Positions 56,624-64,000 of a stretch of 64,000 nucleotides of DNA are shown one piece after another. The DNA is from Vandammella animalimorsus (lineage in GTDB: Bacteria; Pseudomonadota; Gammaproteobacteria; Burkholderiales; Burkholderiaceae_C): positions 728,789 to 792,788 of the forward strand of contig NZ_NSJF01000001.1 of assembly GCF_002285285.1 (NCBI RefSeq), written 5' to 3'. Position 1 is the first letter of the stretch; each line of letters starts with the position of its first letter. A model generated the notes under the pieces. The model was not told where the DNA came from, did not search any database, and was given only the letters and a program-made list of their open reading frames with translations. Made by a program: the position numbers and the translations under genes.

Positions 56624-57331
56624 TCAGAACTTCAGGCCTTCCGTGGCTTGCTGCGATTTCTTTTTCGCCTCTTCCTGCGCACGATTTTCGGCTGCCTTGG
56701 CCGCTTGTTGGAAGGCGGATTCTACCGCTTGTTCTTCTTTTGCGTCCAGTAATATTCTGGAAATATCTACAAGTAGGTCTTTAGAAAGCCCAAGTGCCGC
56801 AAGCGATGTCTTGCCAGCACGAATTTCAATCCCTCTACCGTTATATATCTCTTTGGTTTCACAATCCCCCCAACAAGCCACCACATCGAAACGATCAGAC
56901 AACCCAGTGAGTTCGATACTGTTATAACTGGAGCCCGTATCTTTTTCATACACGGGCTTACCATATTTTTCAAGCAATTTTGCATAAATACTTTTGAGCA
57001 TACCATCCCGATCGGCCTTACTCAGGTCATTAGGATAATGAATACTTCTTTCGCTATAAATTCTGAAAACTTTGTCTTTCAGATCGATTTGAATCTTTTC
57101 CTGTGTATCTTTGATCCTGCACTGAAACACCTTGCTGTGCAGAACGTTGTATCTTTCCGACTTCTTCTCCCCTATTTGAAAATTCCCTCCATTGCCGCAT
57201 TTTTCTTCAAGCAGGGCGGTCACCTGGGCTTCGCTCATGCCCAGCCTGAAGCCTTCTATATCGAAATCATTGACATTGGCCCATGCCGTCGCGCAGAAGG
57301 CGGCAAGTGTGGCAGCTAGTAGTTTTCTCAT
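56624..57331 (-). CDS. Secreted/periplasmic protein of unknown function, AT-rich gene
   Basis: A 235-residue protein with a signal peptide (MRKLLAATLAAFCATAWA) and a charged mature part, NDFDIEGFRLGMSEAQVTALLEEKCG, CWGDCETKEIYNGRGIEIRAG and a C-terminal Ala/Glu/Lys-rich helix. It contains cysteine pairs but no recognised domain; the FRLGMS-x-QV pattern recalls small periplasmic proteins. AGGAG lies 7 bases before the ATG at 57331. The DNA is much richer in A/T than flanking genes (for instance around 56740-57200), a sign of recent transfer. It is the last gene of the envelope cluster. Confidence 0.78.
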   Translation of the reverse strand: MRKLLAATLAAFCATAWANVNDFDIEGFRLGMSEAQVTALLEEKCGNGGNFQIGEKKSERYNVLHSKVFQCRIKDTQEKIQIDLKDKVFRIYSERSIHYPNDLSKADRDGMLKSIYAKLLEKYGKPVYEKDTGSSYNSIELTGLSDRFDVVACWGDCETKEIYNGRGIEIRAGKTSLAALGLSKDLLVDISRILLDAKEEQAVESAFQQAAKAAENRAQEEAKKKSQQATEGLKF

Positions 57332-57433
57332 AGGTTTTCTCCTGGAGTGCTGAAAGATGATCCCTTGCGGGATGGCATGAACACCGGGGCGCCAATTCAG
57401 CGCCCAGATGCAAAGCGGTTTGTTCAAGGTTTC

Positions 57434-58300
57434 TTAATCGATATGTCGCAGCAGTGCAGGCATGCCGAATTCCTCCAGCCTGCCCTGGCTTTGCTGGAAG
57501 TACGCCTCCCAGAAACCTTTCAAGGCGCCCATTTTCTTGGGGTCACGGTAAATGCCACTGTCCTTGGGCGCGTTTTTGCTGCGGGCATCCTGCACCAGCC
57601 CGGCGCCAATCACGAAAACGCGGGCATCCGCCAATTGGGCCAGCATGCCGTGTTCCTGCACCTTTTTCATCTCCGCCTGCACATTCAACAGGCGCACATT
57701 GCGGTTGGCGTAAAAGCTGCTGATGGCCGAATGCTCCAGCATATCGGAGGCCACGAAGAATATCTTGTCCTGCGCCGTGGAGTCCTTGGCGCGCCTGGAC
57801 ATTTCACGGATGCTGGCCAGCACGTCCGAATGCGCCAGGCCGGCGCTGATGCCGGAAAATGCCTTTTGCAGCGCCTGCGCCGCCAGCTTGCGGCCATAGG
57901 CATGCTGGTCTTTGAGGCATTGATTCAGGTTTTGCAGGATTTTCACGCCCGTGCTGCGGCGCACATCGTCGGGTAGTGGCTTTTCAAAAGCCCCCTCTGC
58001 CAGAATCTCCATGTAGCGCCCCTGGCCAAACGAGGAAAAGCTGGCAATGGCAAAGCCCGTGCCCGGCTTGAGCAGGCGGTCTGCATTTTCCATGATGGCG
58101 CGCTGCAAGCCCTCATCAAAGGGTGTGGTCTGATCGATGAGAATGAAAACCTCGCGCTCCAGAGCCGGGGAGGGATTTTCTATCTTATTGGCCTTGTAGC
58201 AGCTCGGCACCTGATTTTGAGCCAGGGCCGGGCTGCTCAAGGCGAACAAGGCGCAGGCTGCGGCGCAGACCTGCTGCATCACTTTGTTCATGATCGGCAT
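57434..58300 (-). CDS. Periplasmic VWA-like protein of unknown function
   Basis: A 288-residue protein with a signal peptide (VMQQVCAAACALFALSSPALA) and a Rossmann-like alpha/beta part: REVFILIDQTTPFDEGLQRAIMEN, GTGFAIASFSSFGQGRYMEI, KIFFVASDMLEHS and VRLLNVQ. This resembles a von Willebrand A fold, with DQTTPFD in the place of the metal-site DxSxS, so the metal site is not canonical. The ATG at 58300 is chosen; 58291 is possible. It begins 8 bp after the stop of the polytopic membrane protein gene, so the two are probably one transcription unit. Function unknown. Confidence 0.72.
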   Translation of the reverse strand: MPIMNKVMQQVCAAACALFALSSPALAQNQVPSCYKANKIENPSPALEREVFILIDQTTPFDEGLQRAIMENADRLLKPGTGFAIASFSSFGQGRYMEILAEGAFEKPLPDDVRRSTGVKILQNLNQCLKDQHAYGRKLAAQALQKAFSGISAGLAHSDVLASIREMSRRAKDSTAQDKIFFVASDMLEHSAISSFYANRNVRLLNVQAEMKKVQEHGMLAQLADARVFVIGAGLVQDARSKNAPKDSGIYRDPKKMGALKGFWEAYFQQSQGRLEEFGMPALLRHID

Positions 58301-58308
58301 AAAAACAC

Positions 58309-59865
58309 TCAAAAAAGATCTTCAATATTGGGCTGGCGCTCTCGCTCGGCCTTGCGATTTTTCAGGAAATCGATCAGCACGGGGTTTTTCCTGACTTTCT
58401 CAGGCAGGCTCAAATAATAATTTTTCTCCATGTCTGCGTCATCAAGGTCCTGAATCTTGGCTATGGCGGCTGCTACAGGATCACTGGCGTGATGCGCCTC
58501 CCCCTCCGAAGAGGCAATGACTTGTGGCGCATGGTTTTTCTCTGCAATGGCGTCGAATCTTTCCTGAACGGCAGCATCGGAATGGACTTTCCTTGTATCT
58601 GCATGGACAGGGGCTGCGCCTTGATTTGCGCTGGCCTGTCGGCTTCTTTGCGCGTTGAAGCTCTCTTCCAGCTTCAGGTTTTCTTCATCGATGTATTGCT
58701 CAAACGTCTTGTCAAAGCCCGATTTGTCATTGGAATCTTCTTTGATTCGTTGCTGCAAATCCTTCAATCGCGCACTGGCGGTATCAAAGTACGGCTGCAT
58801 CAGCGCCTCGTATGCGGCCCATGTGTTGGCACCTCTGACGCCTTCATACGCAGCTCTTGATTGACGACCGGCGAATCCGTATATGTAGCCTGCGCCCATG
58901 CCCACCACCTGCGTAATGATGAAAATCAGGGCCAGCACCACAAAGGCGGCCATGCCCTCGCCCTTCAAGGCAGACTGCAAATGGCCCAGAGCGCCTCTCT
59001 CAGCCTGCTCTTGCGAGGCCTGCACTTCATCGGGCAGAACAAGGTTTAGAAAAGGATTGCCTGCGGGCGCGGCAGTATGCTGGCTCAATGTGGTTTCATT
59101 GATCAATTCGCGCTCAAGGCTTTGCATGCGCATGTATGTGGAGCCCACAGCAATCAAGATCACACACACCAGCGTAAACCAACAGGCAATATAGCTGCCA
59201 CGATCATTGGCTTCCTTGGCAATGCGATTGAGGCCTTGCAGATATTGCTGATCATTGTCGTCTTTCGATTGATCTTCGCTCAATCTGATGACGCGGAAAT
59301 TCAGGTTGGTCGCATTGCTGTCCTGCTTGAAAGAGCGAAAGAATGAGCGCAGCAGGCTGGTTCTGTAGAACTGGTGGCCTGCAAAATGCGTCAGCGTTAC
59401 AAGAATGATGCAGAGCACAAACACGATGGCAATCATCAAAATCGTGTGTGTTTGCTCGCTTCCTTCACGGGCCAGCCATGAGCCCAGCAGGTACGAGAAG
59501 CCCAAGCCCTCCGCAATCAGCAAAACCACCAGCAATGCGATCACCCACATGGGCGTGGGCTTGCGGCCAATATCGGTAGACTTGCGCAGGTACTCCTGGT
59601 TTCTTTCAAATTCCTTGGGGGTAATCTTCGCGCAATAGGGCTTGTATTTTGCGCACAGTGTGCGCTCAGTCAGTCGCCAGCCGTTCTTATCTGGATCGAC
59701 TGAGTCCCTGGAAAGTCTTGCAATCGTTCCAATCAACGGAAATCTTGCCCATAGATCCATGACGTGAAAGCGCACCCTGGCGCTGAACATATAGGCAACC
59801 AAGCAACTCAAAAGCACCGCACCCACGGCGATGGCAATCCTGTTCATGATGATCCATTCAAGCAT
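58309..59865 (-). CDS. Polytopic membrane protein of unknown function
   Basis: A 518-residue inner membrane protein. Hydrophobic segments are near residues 7-27, 105-130, 142-163, 230-250 and 315-345; the last 170 residues are charged and cytoplasmic-like, with helical stretches (SARLKDLQQRIKEDSNDKSGFDKTFEQYIDEENLKLEESFNAQRSRQ). Between segments three and four lies a soluble part (NLNFRVIRLSEDQSKDDNDQQYLQGLNRIAKEAN). No family is recognised. AGGAG precedes the ATG at 59865. Spacing to both neighbours is short (21 bp and 8 bp), which suggests a complex with the OmpA lipoprotein and the VWA-like protein. Confidence 0.75.
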   Translation of the reverse strand: MLEWIIMNRIAIAVGAVLLSCLVAYMFSARVRFHVMDLWARFPLIGTIARLSRDSVDPDKNGWRLTERTLCAKYKPYCAKITPKEFERNQEYLRKSTDIGRKPTPMWVIALLVVLLIAEGLGFSYLLGSWLAREGSEQTHTILMIAIVFVLCIILVTLTHFAGHQFYRTSLLRSFFRSFKQDSNATNLNFRVIRLSEDQSKDDNDQQYLQGLNRIAKEANDRGSYIACWFTLVCVILIAVGSTYMRMQSLERELINETTLSQHTAAPAGNPFLNLVLPDEVQASQEQAERGALGHLQSALKGEGMAAFVVLALIFIITQVVGMGAGYIYGFAGRQSRAAYEGVRGANTWAAYEALMQPYFDTASARLKDLQQRIKEDSNDKSGFDKTFEQYIDEENLKLEESFNAQRSRQASANQGAAPVHADTRKVHSDAAVQERFDAIAEKNHAPQVIASSEGEAHHASDPVAAAIAKIQDLDDADMEKNYYLSLPEKVRKNPVLIDFLKNRKAERERQPNIEDLF

Positions 59866-59886
59866 TTCTTGCTCCTGCAGGTTTCA

Positions 59887-61614
59887 TTATTTTTTACGTC
59901 CGGCCATATCCATGGCAAAAGAAGATTGCCAGCTCTCACCCTGCCGCTTGTAAATCAGTACGACAGCGTCGGCATGGGTTGGGCGCTGATTCGGGATCAG
60001 GATATCCATGCACTGGATGGGCCCATCCGAAAAAATGCGATACAGCAATCCATTGCTGCCATGGTATGTATTGACTTTGGGTTGACCGCGCCATTGCGCC
60101 TTGCTCTTTTTGTCTCCCTTGTAGTCCGTATAAATCAGCAGCTCAGGCGCGTTGGCCGGCAGGGCGCTCTCACGCAGAACCGCCATTTTGTTCATGGCCA
60201 GCAAATGACCGTTGACCATGCCCACCCAGCTTGTCTGATACAGGCCCGGCATGTATTCCGAGGTTTTCAGCTTGCCTGTTTGCAGGGACTTGACGCCCCG
60301 TTGCTCCCGGTAGCGGTCGTTCGTGCAATGGGCAATGGCGCTGCCACCACTGGCATGCGCCTTGGAAATCAGCGAAAAGATCGCGGGTTCCTGGTTGATG
60401 GCCTGCCCGATATTGGCAACCTTGAGGTTGCTGCGATCAAGCCTGGAGCCACCGAAATCGATGAACGATCCGGGCGCGGCACGCACAATGGCACTGCCCT
60501 GCCGGGCAGGCTGTTGAGGGCTGGATGCGCTGGGGCCGCTGGCTGTCTGGACGGGCGCGGATGTCTCTTGAGGGGGCGTTGCTCTGGCCGGGGCCTGGGG
60601 CTTGGGCTGTGAAGGGCTCTTGGACGGCAACGGGGCCTTGGACTGCTGGGGGGCCTTGGGTGGCGGCGCACTCCTTGTGGGCGGAGCGGCTTTGGGCGCG
60701 GGTGCCGAGGCCACGGTTGCCGCGCCCGATGTCGGTTTGCTTTCCGCGGGGCTCACGATCTCGGTATGTGCACGGTAATAGCGGGTTTGTGGTGTGCGGC
60801 TCTGGATGTAGCTGTCCAGTGCTGCACTGCCGTGCAGGTCGATGATTTCCACGCGGCGGTTTTGCCTGCGGCCTTCTTCGGTTTCGTTACTGGCAATGGG
60901 CAGGGTTTCGCCTGCCCCCTGGAAAAACAACTGGCTGCGCTGAAAACCATGTTGCGCAAAAATTTCCGCAACGGCCCTGGCGCGTTTTTCCGAAAGCTCC
61001 GCATTCAGCGTGGTCGAGCCCGTGTCGTCCGTATGCCCCACCAGCAAGATACGTATATTGCGGATACGCACCTGATAGTCTTGAGGATTTTCACCCGGCC
61101 TGCTCATTTTGTAGGCGCGCGCAATATCGGCAAATGCCTGCCTTCCCCTGGCCGTGGGCTGGGCCGAGCCACTGACAAACTCCTGACCCGCATCCTGCAA
61201 CGACACCAGCAGCCCCGACGCAGACGAGGAGGACTGGCCCGCCTGGGGCAACGAAATTTCCTGCACGGCCATGGCAAGCTGGTGTTGCCTGCTGATCTTG
61301 GAGAGCTCGCAGCGGCGGTAATCGATGTCCTGGCCGATCAGTCCGCCGACAGCAGCGCCGATGACGCCACCCGCCACCACAGCGGCAGTCTCCTTATCGC
61401 CCACGGCGCGGCCCACCAGCGCGCCAACAAGGCCCCCGGCAGCAATACCGATGTTGCGGGCGTTGGGGGCACAGGGGTCATCGTTGGCGAAGGTGTCCTT
61501 GAATACGCCGCCTGACATGGTCTGGCAGCCAGCCAGGGAAAACACGGCCAGCACGCAAACGCCTGAGCGCAGGCCCGATGACAGGCGGGCGGAATTTCGG
61601 GCGGTGGTTGGCAT
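59887..61614 (-). CDS. OmpA-family lipoprotein with glycine zipper and extra C-terminal domain
   Basis: A 575-residue outer-membrane lipoprotein. The signal ends at a lipobox (SLAGC, lipidated Cys30). A glycine-zipper segment follows (GIAAGGLVGALVGRAVGDKETAAVVAGGVIGAAVGGLIG, about residues 53-91), then an OmpA-like peptidoglycan-binding domain (ILLVGHTDDTGSTTLNAELSEKRARAVAEIFAQHG, ASNETEEGRRQNRRVEI), a Pro/Ala/Ser-rich linker of about 100 residues and a C-terminal globular domain of about 185 residues with no family recognised. The start at 61614 has a perfect AAGGAGG 7 bases upstream. The design suggests an anchor of the outer membrane to peptidoglycan within a larger envelope complex. Confidence 0.85.
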   Translation of the reverse strand: MPTTARNSARLSSGLRSGVCVLAVFSLAGCQTMSGGVFKDTFANDDPCAPNARNIGIAAGGLVGALVGRAVGDKETAAVVAGGVIGAAVGGLIGQDIDYRRCELSKISRQHQLAMAVQEISLPQAGQSSSSASGLLVSLQDAGQEFVSGSAQPTARGRQAFADIARAYKMSRPGENPQDYQVRIRNIRILLVGHTDDTGSTTLNAELSEKRARAVAEIFAQHGFQRSQLFFQGAGETLPIASNETEEGRRQNRRVEIIDLHGSAALDSYIQSRTPQTRYYRAHTEIVSPAESKPTSGAATVASAPAPKAAPPTRSAPPPKAPQQSKAPLPSKSPSQPKPQAPARATPPQETSAPVQTASGPSASSPQQPARQGSAIVRAAPGSFIDFGGSRLDRSNLKVANIGQAINQEPAIFSLISKAHASGGSAIAHCTNDRYREQRGVKSLQTGKLKTSEYMPGLYQTSWVGMVNGHLLAMNKMAVLRESALPANAPELLIYTDYKGDKKSKAQWRGQPKVNTYHGSNGLLYRIFSDGPIQCMDILIPNQRPTHADAVVLIYKRQGESWQSSFAMDMAGRKK

Positions 61615-61682
61615 GGCAAAACCTCCTTTGTTCATTGAGGGGGTGGAGATCGAAGAAGCGGGGATCCCCAGGGAAGGGATTG

Positions 61683-61845
61683 GGGAGAGCCTGCACAAAT
61701 CACAGCGTCGTGTGCCTCTGCGGATTCGGGTGGCCTGCATCGCCTGCCAATCCTTGCGATACCGCCTGGCATCGCTGCGGTTTGCGCCTTGCCGCCGCCC
61801 CAAACCGCTTCTCGCCCACGCGCGCCGAGATCGCGAACAGGCTCT
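61683..61845 (+). repeat. Interspersed repeat between the OmpA lipoprotein and DsbG-like genes
   Basis: A segment with weak terminal symmetry (AGAGCCTGCACAAATC and, inverted, AGAGCCTGTTCGCGATC). Its right part resembles 20139-20202, and 23 of 24 bases at 61703-61726 match 11784-11807. It ends at the DsbG-like stop codon and fills most of the 230-bp spacer that breaks the cluster. Confidence 0.5.
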
Positions 61846-62753
61846 TATTGCGCCAGCCAGCGCTTGGCGGGTTTTGCCGGAGCCGGTGCGCCCTGAGGGC
61901 CCAGCACGCGCAGCCATTCGGCGTCGCTGCGGCTGGTCTGGTAGGTCAGCAAACTGCCGTCCTCCAGAAACATGGCTGGTGTGCCGCGCGCCTTGGAGCC
62001 AGCTTGCAGCAGCGCCGCGTGCACGGACATGTAGGCGTTGAAAGCCTGCTGCGGCTCGATGAAGGCGCACGCCTCGCGCGCCTGGGGCATCTGGCCCTGG
62101 CCGGCCCAGAACTGGCGCCAAACCTGGCCGTTGTCGGGCGCGCACCACAGGCGCGAGACGATCTGCCACGCCTGTTGCCCCGCTGGCATTTGCATGGGCC
62201 GCAGGGATGCGGGCACCACGTAGAAGGTCGTGTCCAGGCTGCCTTGCAACTGCATCAGCTTGTTTTCGAGCAATTGGCAGATCGGGCAGTCGAGCGCACT
62301 GAACATCAGCACGCGCCGCCCACCGCCATCGCCGTACTGCACGCGGATGAGCTGCGAGGTATCGATGCCCGCCACGATCTCGCTGCGCAGGTCAGCCAGT
62401 TCCTGCTCGGTCAGCCGGCGTACAGCGCTGCCATCCGCGGGCAGATAGGAAAAGCCGTCGGAGCCGCCGTAGAGCGTGCCCTCAGCATTGGTAAAGCCAA
62501 TGGAGCGCCCCTGTGGGCCCTCCACCCGGTACAGGCCCTTGACAAGCGTGGGCACGGCGCGCGCCTGTTCTTTGGGTACCGAGAGCTTCATATGCCCCCG
62601 ATGCATGTTGGCGTAAAGCCGGCCCACCACCGGATCGGCCCAGGCGGCATTGATCAGCAGCGAGCCCAGCAACAAGGCGCTGGCTGCCCATGACTTCAAG
62701 GTTTTCGGGAAATTCAGCGGGGAACTCCCCAAAAGGCATTTTTCCTTCATCAT
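61845..62753 (-). CDS. DsbC/DsbG-like thioredoxin-fold protein with CPIC motif
   Basis: A 302-residue periplasmic protein. A hydrophobic signal (SWAASALLLGSLLINAAWA) is followed by a DsbC/G-like N-terminal part and a thioredoxin domain with the active-site motif CPIC (Cys156 and Cys159 in FSALDCPICQLLE) and the cis-proline RGTPAMFLEDG. The usual DsbC motif is CGYC, so the redox behaviour may differ. The N-terminal half resembles the dimerisation/linker part of DsbC/G loosely. AAGGA lies 4 bases before the ATG at 62753. It could fold or maintain disulfides in the secreted, Cys-containing proteins of this cluster. Confidence 0.8.
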   Translation of the reverse strand: MMKEKCLLGSSPLNFPKTLKSWAASALLLGSLLINAAWADPVVGRLYANMHRGHMKLSVPKEQARAVPTLVKGLYRVEGPQGRSIGFTNAEGTLYGGSDGFSYLPADGSAVRRLTEQELADLRSEIVAGIDTSQLIRVQYGDGGGRRVLMFSALDCPICQLLENKLMQLQGSLDTTFYVVPASLRPMQMPAGQQAWQIVSRLWCAPDNGQVWRQFWAGQGQMPQAREACAFIEPQQAFNAYMSVHAALLQAGSKARGTPAMFLEDGSLLTYQTSRSDAEWLRVLGPQGAPAPAKPAKRWLAQ

Positions 62754-62839
62754 CCAATCCTTCTCTTCAATTCATCGAAGCAAAAAATATCTTTCTCATG
62801 CAGGATGGTCGCAGCGCATGGCCACCCTTCGGTCTTTGA

Positions 62840-63559
62840 TCAATATCCTTGTTTTCTTGCCTTTTTCTCCCTGAAATAACCTTTCAGACCGGAGAAGAAA
62901 AGCATGATGACGATGATGGATGCCAGATAAAAACCCAGCCCCATGCTCATGTGGGAAGCCACAAGATCAAAAGCGTCCACCCGAGCCCTTCTGCCAAAAA
63001 AAGAATCACCAATACCAACCAGCTGACTCAAACCGTTGAGTACGATATAAATCATCCAGATCGAAAAGAGCGCAGGCGCACATTTCCCCAATTGCGCCGC
63101 CGGCTTATCCGATATCGCAGGCAAAAGCGGCAGCAGCGCGCATATCATCATCAAGATGAAATACCCAAAGTTCAGAAAGTCATATACGGAGGCCGATGCT
63201 TCCAGACCTATGATCGGCACCTCGACATGGAGGAGCGGCAAAAACAGCCAGGACAACAACAGCAAGCCCACCTGCCACAGCAGCATGGGGGGAAGTTTCG
63301 ATTTCTTGAGCATGCTCAAACCTTGCGATGAGAATTCCGCGCCCGCCTTGAGGGCGGTTTCCTTGAGCACTGCCGCTTGCTTGACCTCGACAACCGAGAC
63401 AAGCTCTCCGGCCTCGTCTACGGTCGCCTCCACTGTGGCTCCAACCTTGGGTGGATTGGGCGATTTCCAATGCTTTTCCAGCGAAAAGCTTTTCTGCTTG
63501 CCATCGAGAAACAAAATGCCATCGCCTTGGCTGGTATCGCGAAGAATTTTTCCGCGCAT
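62840..63559 (-). CDS. Membrane protein with N-terminal cold-shock-like domain
   Basis: A 239-residue protein. Residues 1-65 (MRGKILRDTSQGDGILFLDGKQKSFSLEKHWKSPNPPKVGATVEATVDEAGELVSVVEV) look like a cold-shock/OB-type beta domain; then come a linker (KETALKAGAEFSSQGLSMLKKSK) and about four membrane segments (LLWQVGLLLLSWLFLPLLHV, FLNFGYFILMMICALLPLLP, FSIWMIYIVLNGLSQLVGIG, FYLASIIVIMLFFSGLKGYF) with a basic tail. GGAGG lies 5 bases before the ATG at 63559. It is the first gene of the cluster. Function unknown. Confidence 0.75.
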   Translation of the reverse strand: MRGKILRDTSQGDGILFLDGKQKSFSLEKHWKSPNPPKVGATVEATVDEAGELVSVVEVKQAAVLKETALKAGAEFSSQGLSMLKKSKLPPMLLWQVGLLLLSWLFLPLLHVEVPIIGLEASASVYDFLNFGYFILMMICALLPLLPAISDKPAAQLGKCAPALFSIWMIYIVLNGLSQLVGIGDSFFGRRARVDAFDLVASHMSMGLGFYLASIIVIMLFFSGLKGYFREKKARKQGY

Positions 63560-63726
63560 GAGATCCTCCAGTAAAAATCTTTAATGTGCATTTTTGAAAG
63601 GCTATGCACGGCCTAATTGGGGCGAGTGATGAAAAACGGAATTTTTTGATGATTCCTGAAATTGACGGGGCATGGCGCAAACGGACTGAAAATCGCCCCC
63701 ATGCAAAAAATAAAAGACACGCAAAA

Positions 63727-63757
63727 GCCCGGCGACGCTGATAAAGCGTGGCCGGGC
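63727..63757 (-). terminator. Long hairpin, possible terminator for a gene beyond the window
   Basis: GCCCGGC (63727-63733) pairs with GCCGGGC (63751-63757), with an inner ACGCT/AGCGT pair, so almost the whole 31-base region folds. On the minus strand TTTT follows. The spacer 63560-64000 has no convincing gene. Confidence 0.55.
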
Positions 63758-63822
63758 GAAAAAAGCCGAAGGCGGTGAGTAACGGAGGGGGGATCGCCGC
63801 GCGCGAGGGGCGCAAAGACAAA

Positions 63823-63844
63823 CAGCCGAAAAAAATTTCGGCTG
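63823..63844. terminator. Second hairpin, CAGCCGAAA/TTTCGGCTG
   Basis: A perfect 9-bp inverted repeat around AAAA. It could act as a terminator on either strand; no gene close enough in the window decides which. Confidence 0.45.
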
Positions 63845-63873
63845 CCGGGGGAACTTTTACAAAGTGACGATCA

Positions 63874-64000
63874 GTGCTGCGTGCTGCGTGCTGCGTGCTG
63901 CGTGCTGCGTGCTGCGTGCTGCGTGCTGCGTGCTGCGTGCTGCGTGCTGCGTGCTGCGTGCTGCGTGCTGCGTGCTGCGTGCTGCGTGCTGCGTGCTGCG
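63874..64000 (+). repeat. Heptanucleotide tandem array (GTGCTGC), at least 18 units, running off the window
   Basis: Uninterrupted GTGCTGC units from 63874 to the last base, 127 bp or about 18 units with no variation seen. Neither strand contains a stop codon in any frame of this repeat, so it could be read through as protein (VLRAACC repeats on the plus strand, AARSTQH on the minus strand), but no start or gene is visible in the window. Confidence 0.97.

Noticed and set aside
56624..63559. Zorya-type anti-phage system (ZorA/ZorB with membrane and OmpA proteins)
   Set aside because: The OmpA protein is a lipoprotein with a glycine zipper rather than a MotB-like anchor, the membrane protein does not show a MotA/TolQ core, and no nuclease or helicase partner is present.
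63874..64000. CRISPR array or telomere-like end
   Set aside because: Units are 7 bp, directly adjacent and without spacers; no cas gene or replicon-end feature is visible.

Overview
The window is GC-rich bacterial chromosome, very probably from a betaproteobacterium of the order Burkholderiales, family Comamonadaceae. The support is indirect: the aat-bpt pair, an OmpC-like porin of the Burkholderiales type, a carA/carB/greA neighbourhood, a RelA with a degenerate hydrolase domain next to PdxY, and uniformly G/C-ending codons. No rRNA, tRNA or CRISPR array was seen.

Layout. 1-9.4 kb: the 3' part of a TRAP transporter permease (dctM), the N-degron transferases aat and bpt, an alpha/beta hydrolase, a MetY-type sulfhydrylase, a CBS-domain protein, ugpA-ugpE without ugpB or ugpC, then glutathione transferase, FAH-family hydrolase and Nudix genes. 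9.5-11.8 kb: a radical-SAM/DUF4130 pair in which the radical-SAM gene is broken by a frameshift and by a 266-bp palindromic element inserted at a TA; a second small TA-flanked element follows. 11.8-34.3 kb: an iron-siderophore region. It holds a flavodoxin, a stand-alone aryl carrier protein, a serine-specific EntF-like NRPS, two PchR-type AraC regulators, two FyuA-like TonB receptors, a methyltransferase, an FptX/YbtX-like permease and a YbtP/YbtQ-like ABC pair. HIT, AlbA_2, IclR and SUKH-like genes are interspersed. Putative Fur and AraC-type operators lie before the receptor genes.

34.5-47.1 kb: housekeeping genes glnA, ppk, pdxY, relA, a hydrolase, 3-hydroxybutyrate dehydrogenase, dapD and a porin. 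47.2-56.5 kb: on the minus strand, carA, a small unknown gene, carB, a membrane protein, a truncated greA, an M48 peptidase, rsgA and, upstream of carA, a HAD phosphatase. A perfect-ended TA element sits inside the carA stop codon.

56.6-63.6 kb: a run of six minus-strand, envelope-directed genes of unknown function: a cold-shock-like membrane protein, a DsbC/G-like thioredoxin-fold protein, a glycine-zipper OmpA lipoprotein, a polytopic membrane protein, a periplasmic VWA-like protein and a small secreted protein. The base composition is visibly more AT-rich in part of it. This is the best candidate for an undescribed system. The window ends in an uninterrupted 7-bp tandem array (GTGCTGC) of at least 18 units that runs off the edge.

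Long open frames opposite real genes are common in this GC-rich DNA and were left out.
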